Assembly: GCF_905220415.1 (NCBI RefSeq)
Contig: NC_059566.1
Coordinates: 2,666,001 to 2,730,000, forward strand
Direction: 5' to 3'
Source: Colias croceus
Lineage: Eukaryota; Arthropoda; Insecta; Lepidoptera; Pieridae
DNA length: 64,000 nucleotides
Shown: piece after piece, positions 24,801 to 36,800 of the stretch
Layout: the number at the start of each line of letters is the position of its first letter
Position numbering within the stretch: the stretch's first letter is position 1
The notes under the pieces: generated by a model
Database searches by the model: none
The model's input: the letters and a program-made list of their open reading frames with translations, nothing else
What the model was told of the DNA's origin: nothing
Position numbers and translations under genes: made by a program

Positions 24801-27800
24801 CAGCCGTGGGCGTCTTATGGCTGATGATGATAAATTTTATCAGTTTGTTTCATTCTCATTTTTTTTTCAGATTTCTAAAAGCTGCTGTGATTCGGGATGT
24901 TTGGATTCGATCTCCGAATGCGAATCATGTTTCATGGACTCCTAAACGGACTAGCACTAACTAGTGTTTCTGCGTTAAAATAAATGTAAATATTTGTAAA
25001 TAAATGATGTAAATGAACGACGAAGCTGTCTTTTTGTTCACTATTTCTTGTTTTATATGTAAATTGTGACATTCACAAAAAAATGGTATTAGGCTAAACT
25101 TTATGGGACGTCGAGTTGAGAGGCGTAAATTTTTTTGTGGTTAGCTGTTGTCCTACGGAACCTAAATCTAAAATTTGCAATTGACGGAAACTTTTAGTTT
25201 TTGAGATATGAATTTTTGAAAACTAGAAAATTACTATAGAGGTTATACTACATCTTTATTTTTGTTACGCATATTCATTGTTTTGAAAGTGTCAAATCGA
25301 CGTCACGACGACCTCTCAACTTGTTATTCGTTATGAATACTTAGATGTCACAAATCACAAATATTTAATTTATCATTAAAATTAAAATTCTAAATTCATT
25401 GAGCATAAAGTATCGATAAGTATTATAATTATTATCGACTTAAATTATCGACGCGTTTTCGCACTATCGATGTTTACATTGATGTTGAATACAGACACGG
25501 TGTCTATGTGTGTGTTTGTACCAAGGTTTGTACTTGTATGTGTATAGTCATGCTGGTGTTTGATTATTTTGTCGTGTGCGTGTTGTAGCGACGTAATCTC
25601 AAAATGCGTTTGTGTTAACACTATTTAAATGTGTTTACTCGTTCCCCCCGCAGGAAATGACAGACTTTTTGACTATGAAAGAATTGCGCGTGTCGTCTCC
25701 GGTTGGTTTAATGCTCTAAGTTTATAGTGTATAGTAGACCTGTCTTTATTAACCAAAATACCTACTTGTTTGAGCTACCTATACTTTCCTTACCAAGCGA
25801 AGTCGCGGGTTACAACTAGTACAATTATTATAATAAATCAAATATCAATACACACCAGCCGTAACACTTGGCACTTGAACTTCCGGCAGCCATCTTGTTA
25901 TCGTCCCCGTGCCGGTCACGATATCGGATCCGACGTTATGCAACTTCACTTGTATGGAGTCCGACTGTTTCGATACTATCGTCGCTTGGTAGCTCTCGCC
26001 GAGCTGTAAGGGAGGAAAAAGTTATATAAAAATTATAATCTTTATTTGCAAAAATGTGTGTGTTTTTTACACAGTTATTCCTACAACTTTGTTAGCAAAT
26101 ATAGAAAAAAAAAAATCACGAACGTATAGATATTTGAGATAATCACGAATTTCGATTAACTCAAAAACTAGATTAATTTTTGTTTCCAATTAGTTAAAAT
26201 TTTACGATCGAATATATCACATATTTCTCATATCATCAAAACATTAAGAAAAACATAACTTTTTATTAAGCTATTGCATAGCTTCTATCGCGGGCCTTGA
26301 GCGCGGGGACCGAATCGAGAAATTCCGTAACGAAAAAACCTCACGCTCCCCACGGGGACGGGCGGAGGTGTGGCTTGAAGGCATAGCATGCAATAGCGCA
26401 ACCGCCCCAGTCCTTGAGTGGCACACGTATTTTTATATTTTAAGCACAAATCCAACTAAAAACCTCTAGTTTTTTTGGAAAAAATCTTTTTTTTTTGCAT
26501 TTTTTCCTCCTTACCTTAACACAGTCCGCCTCTAGCACACAGCAGAACTCGGCTATGTCCCTATATCTCTCCGGCACTTGCTTACAAACGTCTTTATCGC
26601 CTATATTAGCTAATTTACTGCTATCAATGAGCGCCGCGCTTGTAGCGTTGAGTCTTCTAGCGCGATACCAACCGCCGTCTTCTGGGTTACGGTATGAGAA
26701 CAGATCGCCTGGTTTCGGCCTGAAAACATGTGGAGAAATGGTCAAAAGCATGTTAAATAATATATATAATTAGTCTTTTTTATATTACTAGCTTTCCGCC
26801 CGCGGCTTCACCCGCGTTTTCAAAGAAAAACCCGCATAGTTCCCATTCCTGTGGGATTTCCGGTCAAAAGCATGTTAAATAATATATATAATTAGTCTTT
26901 TTTATATTACTAGCTTTCCGCCCGCGGCTTCGCCCGCGTTTTCAAAGAAAAACCCGCATAGTTCCCGTTCCGAGATGAAACCTATCCTATGTGTTAATCC
27001 AAGTTACCCTCTATATGTGTGCTAAATTTCATTCAAATCCATTCAGTAGTTTTTAAGTGAAAGAGTAACAAACATCCATACATCCATACTTACAAACTTT
27101 CGCTTTTATATTAATAAGTGTAGGTTTGAGTTAAATATGTCAGTTAAATTGAGTCAAAATCGAGTCTGTTTATTGTATCCAAATCCAAAGTCGGATACAT
27201 ACAAACATACAAGAATATATAAATAAATACATAAAATATTTAATATACAAGAATATAAGCGACCCTTATAAAAATTTCGAAAAAAGGTAATCTAAGTTCG
27301 GACTAGGAAGTACATTAAATATGTTAAAAAATAGCAGTTTTCCGACATTAAAATAAGGTGGAATGGATCGATATTTTAACAAGAGACTTTAAAAACCGTT
27401 GATTTACTCTGACACACTCAATTATCACCGATACCCACACTATCGCAGCGTTCTCAGCGTCACACTCGGCACAGTAGTCAGCGCACAGCAGCTGATAACT
27501 GTTCTCAGCGCTGTCATGCAGCGACACGCAAACGTGTCCGCTCTGCTTCGTCATACAGTCCTTGGTTGGACAGTCTACTGATAACAGCACTGTATCACCT
27601 ACTGATAAAGTAGCCACTAGATATCTGTAAGATAAATATAATAAATACAATTAGTGACGATAATTTTTGAAACAAAAAAAAATCGCAGTAGGATGAAACC
27701 CATTAGAAAAGGAGGAAAATATGATAAAAATGTAAGGAAAAATAAACTACGGTCAATCCGAGTTCGGGAAGTGGGAGGGGGGAGGTTTTAAGAGAAAAAA

Positions 27801-30800
27801 AATGGTCTCTCTCGATTTTCGACAAAACTACAAGTCCTACGGAAAAACGTTCAATGGCAAAGTTGTAGGTAATAAAAAGATCTACAACTTTTGTATTAAC
27901 AATTTTTTCATAAAGGCTTCTACCCTGGTCTATATTATACTCATTATAATATAGACCAGGGTATAACTATCTTATACTCATATATCTTATACTCATTATA
28001 ATTCGTTTGAAAAACTAAAGCTTAATACTCATGAAATATTATTGTATTGTCACCGATCCTTGATAAGTGTACAAAGTTTGAATTAAATCTATCCGTTTGA
28101 AGTCAAAATCGAGTGTAGAGGAGTCGTTTACATACAAACATACAGGTGAAGCTAATAAAAGCGTGTTATAACTAAATAAGTGTCCGTCTCTTATTTTATT
28201 AATACTTTATTGCTCTGAATAAATTACAAATTGAGACTTAAACTAGGATACATTGTAACAAACGGCGGACTTATCGATAAATAGCGATTTCTTCCAGACT
28301 CTTGTACAATTTTCTTTAATTTTTAAGCTATTGCATAGCTTCTATCGCGGGCCTTGAGCGCGGGGAGCGAATCGAGAAATTCCGTAACGAAAAAACCTCA
28401 CGCTCCCCACGGGGACGGGCGGAGGTGTGGCTTGAAGGCATAGCATGCAATAGCGCAACCGCCCCACTCCCCGAGTGACACACGCCGTTTTTTTTTAACA
28501 CTTAAGTTATTAACTTAATAACTTACTGCTTAGGCACCAAATCGATCTTCGGTGGAACAACGAGAACTATTTTTTCTTGTTGTTTAATTTCTTCCTTCTC
28601 CGGGCGTATAGTGTTACGCACTTTTAATTCTTGTATCGGTGTTGGTTTCTGTATTGGCTGAGCGACCACTGCTGAAAATGCAATATTTATAAGTTATTCA
28701 TATAATTAAACTATTTATTGCACACCAAAGAAAACAATAAAACAAAAATACAATTTTTTATTAAGATTTTAACGTAATTTGCTACATATATACTTTGTTT
28801 CATTAATAGACTCACAAACACGTTTAAAAACTGTCCAAATCAAAACTCTGCCTGCTCGTGTACTAGGCAGAGTTTGCCAATGACCGATATAATAGATCTT
28901 GAACATTACTGTTACGAAATAAGGTGTCAATTTCAATGAATGTCTTATCCAGCGCTCGGGCATTTCTGTCGACCTTTTAATAGGCAATTGTGAAACTAAT
29001 TGTTCTAGTACATCAAATAATTAATTCACATTTGTTCTGGTATCGTACTTTTTATAAGATAGTTATTTAATTTTGATAATACTTTTTACTTGTCCGTTTC
29101 ATGCTTGTTGATAATGTTTCTGATAGCGCAGTAATTTTAACTGCGAGATAAGCTGAACTCAAACTCAAACATTTATTTATTCAATTAGACTTCTACTAGA
29201 AGGACTTTTGAATCGTCATAACATATTTTTAACATTTACCACCGATTCGGAAATTCGAAAAAGCTAGATAACATATTCAGAACTAAACACATTATTTAAA
29301 TTATATATATATAAATAATAAATATTTCAGGACAATTGTTCACACACGGCACGATCTGATCCCATACTATAGTAGAGCCATTTTAATAGGCAACATTTGA
29401 CAGTTCAACAAAATTCAACAACGTAACCTAGTAACGACGACATAGAATAACATGATATTTCGTTTTGTTAGAACTGCACATTTGCTTAACTTTTTTCAAT
29501 TACGATTACATATTTATAATAATAATGACCAATACAAGTAATTTAAAGATTTCATTTTACTGATAAACCATTCTAAACATAATAAACAATTTCTGAATTG
29601 AAGAACTGACGTCGGCTTAAATTTTTGTCAATAAACCTTTTTTCTTTTTAAATACCAGAGATGTTACTCTAAAAATCGAAATCTGACATCTAGAATCGAA
29701 TGCATTGATTACTTGTGAATAAAAATCATCATAAATTAATAAATTCGATTGACAAATGTTTCAAATCCGTATCGATTAATTCACTTTAATCGATGTTTTT
29801 ATACAAGTTACATCTCTACGAAGATAAAATTGATAGACGTCAAATGTTGCCTATTAAATTGGCTCGACTATAAGCTTTCGCTTGTGTTATGGAAACCAGA
29901 TGGCTGATAAACATACATATATAATTTTAAATAAATACTTACATAGATAATTAACATCCAGACCAGAATGTTAAATAAAATAATACCTTTTTCAACTTCG
30001 GGAACCCAACGATATATAGTCCCTTGTCCTACAGGCCCCTTGGTGCCTTTTAGTTTTACACTTATCGAGTCCGATCCTTTTGAAATTACGATCGCTTCGT
30101 ACGCACCGCCAATCTGAAATAAAACAATTTGTTATTAATCTATACTAATATTATAAAGAGGAAAGGTTTGTATGTATGTATAAAAACATACGTTTTCACG
30201 CATAAACTACTGGACCGATTTTGATGAAATTTGGCACAGATAATACCTGAGAAAGAACATAGGCTACTTTTTATTGCGAAATATGTACCACGCGCAAAGC
30301 CGGGGCGGACCGCTTGTATAAAATATTATTTTTTGTATATGACAACTAGTAGTTCCGTCCAATTCGACTATAAAATATTTTTAATACTTTTTAGTTTTCA
30401 CCCAAGACTATTACTAATACAGGGTGTAATCGTTAAGTGTGCACAAGCGATTATTCCGTAACTATTGCAGATATCAAAAAACTTTAAACTGATATCGAAA
30501 GTACTCAACCTAATGAGTAAAATGGGCATAATAAATTTTTAAAAATAAAACGAGAAATATCTAAGAAAATAACTTGAAACCCTCCCATACATTCGTTTTT
30601 TTTTTAATCAGTACTATAAAACATGAAATCTATACTAATATTATAAAGATGAAGAGTTTGTTTGTTTGAACGCGCTAAATTCGGGAACTTCTGGTCCGAT
30701 TTGAAAAATTCTTTCCGTGTTGGATAGCCAATTTATCGAGGAAGGCTATAGGCTATATATCATCACGCTACGACCAACAGGAGCGGAGCAATGCGGGTGA

Positions 30801-33800
30801 AACCGCGGGGCACAGCTAGTAATAAACTAAAATGCTGATTACCTCAACACCATCCGCTTCCAGGACGCAACTGAATTCAGGCACATTCGCATACTTTTCT
30901 GGTACCTTCTTACATTTATCCGTAGATCCAATATTTGCTAGTTTGGAAACAAAGAAATAACATTATTATGACACATAAGTATACATAAAACAAAAATAAT
31001 AATTTATGTATGACTAGTTTACCGCCCGCGTCTTCGCCCGCTTTGACTAAAACCTAATAAATTATACACTAAAACCTTCCTCTTGAATCACTCTATCTAT
31101 TAAAAAAACCGCATCAAAATCCGTTGCGTAGTTTGAAAGAATTAAGCATACAACGGGACATAGGGACAGAGAAAGTGACTTTGTTTTATACTATGTAGTG
31201 ATATATACGACGATAACACGATGACTAGTAAATAAATAGCATTCAAATTCTTTGTAAATGAGAAATTTTATTGAAAGACGCAGGTTCGATTTCCGCCACG
31301 TGATCGTTTCTTTTCCATTCTTTAAAAAAATCGTTGATGATTAATAAAGTGGAAAAAAAAAATGCTTAAACTCGTTAAATTATTGAATTGCCGCCGTGTA
31401 CAAATTTTGAGTTGAATCTGTCCATTTAAACTGGGTCAAAATAGAGTCTAAAGGAGTCGGTTACATACAGACATACAGGTGAAGCCAATAACAGCGTTAT
31501 TAAAATAAAATGTGTGCATGTACTAGTGTACACACGTAAGAAGTGAAACTTCTTTATGACCTTATTTTTCAAAAAATAATTTACTATATGCAACTTTACA
31601 GAAATACGTCGAATCACGCGTGGTAGGGATAAGAAAAAGATGGCGCGTAACGGAAAAATGTCACACGTAACGAAAAAATGTTACACTAAATTTTTTTCCA
31701 ACATCGATAAAAGAAGTTTCACTTCAATAAATTAAAATAACAACATATATGTTATATATTACATAGTTTACAGCTATCAATGAGCGCCGCACTTGTAGCG
31801 TTGAGTCTCCTAGCACGATACCACGCGCCGTCTTCTGGGCTACGGTATGAGAACAGATCGCCTGGTTTCGGTCTGAAATAAAGAAAGAAAATAAATGGAT
31901 TGTCAAAAACAATGAATAGAAAATTTATCTTAAGAGCTAGCGCACAAGAGCAACTTTTGTCTCCTTCACTATTTAGTCTCTCCCATCTAGGGCCGTATAA
32001 CTCTTATTCCTAGTCAGTTTACGCCGTGAATTGAACTGACTGGCAAATCAAAACAAACAAATCGGACTTTATTAATAAGGACCGGAAACAATTAATAAGG
32101 CCCAAGAGAGATGGGCAAAGTGATTAATTTATCACTTTAACCGGTCATTATTAATAATTCCAGACAGCCCGTGGCCCAAGTAAGTGTTTGAGATAAGATC
32201 TCAAAGCGAATTTATCACTTGGACTGGGCAATATCGCAGGGCTCCTATTTCTGCACAGATAAAACAAAACAAGAATAACCTTAGCTATAATGACATTTTG
32301 GTCAAAATTGGGTGGGCTTTATTCATAATGACCGGGGAAAAGTGATTAATTATGCTATTGTGATCACATAGCCCAATTGAGTAGAGCATTAGGCAATTAT
32401 TAAAAGTGCCCGGATTTATGAAATTACCCGTAACATATGCAATTTGAAATTATAACTATAAAAGTGAAGTCCCACGTAGTGGGGTAAGGGGCAGATGCAT
32501 TATACATCTGTTTCACTGATCGAATTTCTTTAGAGACAAGTAGGTGATCAGGCCTTCTGTGTCCTGCCAGACCGAGACATTTTTTTTTCTTCGTCTCCAC
32601 CGGGAATCGAACCCAGGACCCCTCGGTTTTATGCTCACGCGTCATCCACTGTACCAAGGAGGCGGTCAGAAATTATAACGATACTCACGTAAATTCCTCG
32701 TTATCCTCATCACACTCCCTAGGATAGTCCGAGCACAGAACATGGTAGCTCGCTTCATCTTTCTCCGGCAACGCTATACATACATAGCCACCCTGCTTCG
32801 TCGCACAGTTTTTGGCTAGAGACTCCACTGATATATAGATGAGATCGTTTATTGATGCTGCGCCTGCTGTGTGCCTGTAAAATAACGGATAAATTTTGTA
32901 AAAAAAATGTGTAAAAACCTATACTAATATTATAAAGCTGAAGTGTTTGTTTGAATGCGCTAATCTCAGGAACTACTGGTCCGATTTGAAAAATTCTTTC
33001 GGTGTTAGATAGCACATTTATCGAGGAAGGCTAAAGGCTATATATTATTTCGCTAAAACCAACAGAAGCGGAGCACTGCGGGTGAAACTGCGGAGCCAAG
33101 CTTAAATAAGATTTTAAATTATATAAAAACTTACTGTTCAGGCAAGATATCACTCTTAGGAGTCGGTTCTGGAATAATTTTTTCCTGTTGAGGTTTCTCT
33201 TCTTTATTCGGTCTTATTGTATCACGAACGTTCAACCTTTGCGCAATGCCCGGCGGTTGGGAACCTTTGGAAATTAAATAATTATTAATTTAAATGAATA
33301 AATAAGCTTTTTGTTTACATAAATGCAGACTACGAACAACATAAAATAAAAATACCTACGTGGCCACTAAATTGTTGAAATATGCCTTAACTGAGTCATT
33401 TACTTTAAAGCAGACTTTGAACAACATAAAAAAGTTCAAACGTGGTGAGTGTCAAAAGGCGGCTAAATTGTTAAAAATATATCTCATATAACTTTAGTGA
33501 CGCAAAAATTATAATAACAACTCAATATTATAACACTTCTCAAACGAAAAAAAAAACACGATGGAATAACGAAAACTACTTTCAAAGAGTGAAAAAAAAA
33601 AACTAAACAAGACTAACAAAAATACACAACAAGTATTAAAAACAGTATAAATTACAGTAGTAAAAAGTGGGAGCAACATTTGAAAGTGTGTCCTCAAAGC
33701 AATTTGATTTTGGATAAAATCTCAAAAAACAACTGAAAAACAAATCATAACAATACTTCAAAATAAAAATGGACGATTTTTAAAAAACGCAAAAGATACA

Positions 33801-36800
33801 AAAAAAAAGACAGTGCAATACAACCAAGAAGCTTATATCTAATACACTGTAGATTGCACTATGAACGTTGACTTGTCACGGGAAGGTATGACCTTGAATG
33901 ACGCCTGGTTGTTTTTTGTCCCTTTCACACCTAACTTGGCAAGTTGGTGTGAAAGGGATGAAGGAACAACCAGGCGTCATTCAAGGTCATACCTTCCCGT
34001 GACAAGTCAACGTTCATAGTGCAATCTCCAGTGTATTAGATATAAGCTTCTTGAATACAACCAACAAGTGACGTAAATGTTATTCTAAAGTGCCCATAAC
34101 TTCCGAATTCAAAACAACTAATCTGTAAAATATAACCTAAAGATAGACCTAACAACAAACAAACGAAAATCAACGTAATATTGAAAAAGCGAACATAATA
34201 CAATACAACTAACAAGTGGCGTGAATATACTTTCAAAGTGCTCATAACATCAGAGTTCCCAAAAAATAATTAATCAATACAACATCAACAAATATACACA
34301 CATACAGGCCTAAAAGAATAAAAAGACAAACAAAACAAAAATCTTTAAAAAAACGAACCAAAAACATCAATTCCAACGACAAACTACCCTAATATACCTT
34401 TAAAATGGTAATAACCCCTTTCCTGGGCCTCCATCAAGGATCTCACTATGGGCGTACTGTAGTAGTGCAGTAATGCCGTGTGAGGGTCGAGTGGCGGGGG
34501 GAAACTGAACGCTTCCATTACTATAAGTATGCATAAAATAATAATGACAAATATTCAATTTTAAATGAATACTTATTACTTATATAGATAACTAGCGGTC
34601 CGCCCCGGCTTCGCCCGTGGTACATATTCACGTTTTCTCTACATAAGAACCATCCTCGAACTTCAAGGAATATTATAAAAAAAGAATTAACGAAATCGGT
34701 TAAGCCGTTCTCAAGTTATGCACTTACCAACACATTTTGGGATTCATTTTTATATTTAAGAAGATTAACACCCAGACAGAGCAAACATCTATGTTCATTA
34801 CACAAACATTTGCCCTGGGTGGAAATCGAGCCTACGATCTCTGGCTTGGAAGGCAGGGTCACTACCAACTAAGCCAACCGGTCAGACAAAAAATTAACAT
34901 AATCTATAGAAATATGCCCTAATTTCAGGAAATACTGGTCAGGGTCCGATAGCCCATTTATCGAGGAAGGCTATAGGCTATATATAATCAAGCTAAGACT
35001 TATAGGAGCGGAGAAATAGGTGTAAAACCGCGGGGCACAGCTAATCTATACTAATATTATAAACTGGCTATATACCTTGGCTTCATCTATGGAACATTAT
35101 CGAAGATTGGCCATACCAACAGCTCAGAAACATCTTTACTGAACAATCTTATTCTAATAAGTTTCAAGTAAGATTGTTTTCTTTGGGATTTCATAGATTG
35201 ATTTATTTCTTATTAACCCATAAAAATAAACAAAATACAGTGCAATTGAGTACCTCCTTCTTTCAAGTCCATTGAAAACACAACTCAACGTTCATTGTAA
35301 TTGGTACCAAAAATGAATAATACAATTAAATATACTATACCTGGTAGACTTGGTAGGCCATTTGGAATGCCTTCTGCTTTCTTTGCATCTATAACATAAT
35401 AATAATAAATTAAAATGTATCATTACATAGTTTATAACAAAGTAGCTTTCTCTGTCCCTATATAACTATATCCCTATTATATCTTTGAAACTGTGTACCG
35501 AATTTTGATGCTGTTTATTTTGATTGATAGAGTGATTCAAGAGGAAGGTTTTAGTATATAATTAATTAGGTTTTAGACAAAGCAGGCAAAGCTACAAACG
35601 CAAAGCTAGTAAATGTGTAAATTGTAAATTAACAAGACTGCAAACAAAACTGCAAAAGCAGCTTTCCGATCCGGTGGTAAATGGTTAAAATATGTTAAAA
35701 AGTATTTCTAGAACTCTTATTGATAAAGAAAAAAAAAAGAGTGTGTGTGCCGAGCACACGTGTCAGCAGTGAAACTTCTTTGCAAGATTCAAAGATACCA
35801 TAATCGTCGTATTACAACGCGCTTAAAGAAGTTTCACTTCAATAAATATATATCAGGACAGGACAATTTTCACACACGGCACGATCTGATTCCATTACTA
35901 AGCTTTCGCTTGTTTTATGGAAACCAGATGGCTGATAAACATACATATATAATTTTAAATAAATACTTATATAGATAATTAACACCCAGACACAGAGCAA
36001 ACATCAATGTTCGTCACACAAATATTTGCCCCGGGTGGGAATCGATCCCACGACCTCTGGCTTGGAAGGCAGGGTCACCAATCAAGCCAACCGGTCAGTC
36101 AGTTAACTCACTCTGATTCTCCCTCGGACCATCCCTCTCTTCCACGGTTTCCTCACGTCTATTATTTTGCACGTTCGGTCTACGCATGTTACATGTTCGG
36201 GGCGAAAAGTTTCTACCGCGTGTGGACGCTTGATTTTTCTGTGAAAAAAATATATATAAATAAATTCAGTATAAAAAAAAAGTGTCAGAAGTGAATCTTC
36301 TTTGACAACATTCAAAGATACTAAAATCGTCGCTTTACTCCATGACGTGACCTAAACAAGTTCTACTTAAAAAAATCATTTTAGTAAGCTAAATTTAAAT
36401 GAAATTCTTGTATTGTCACCGATCCTTGATAAGTGTACAAAATTCGCTAAATTCGAAAAAGCGTGATGATATATTATAGCCTTCCTCGATAAATGGGCTA
36501 TCTAACACCGAAAGAATATTTCAAAACGGTCCAGTAGTTCCTGATATTCGCTCGTTTAAACAAACTCAGCTTTTTGAAGTTATACTTCTTTTGGCGGAGA
36601 AATATGATGAGAGTGAATTTTTACGATGCGCAAAATTTAACAGCATGAAGTTAGTTCTAGGTGCTATGAAAATTGATAACTATGTTCAAGTTGTATATTC
36701 TAGTATTTTTTCCATACGCCAAAGAAGTATAACTTCTAACGCGTGTACATAAGTACACACACTCTTTTTTAATATTAGTATAGACGTATCATCACGCCAA

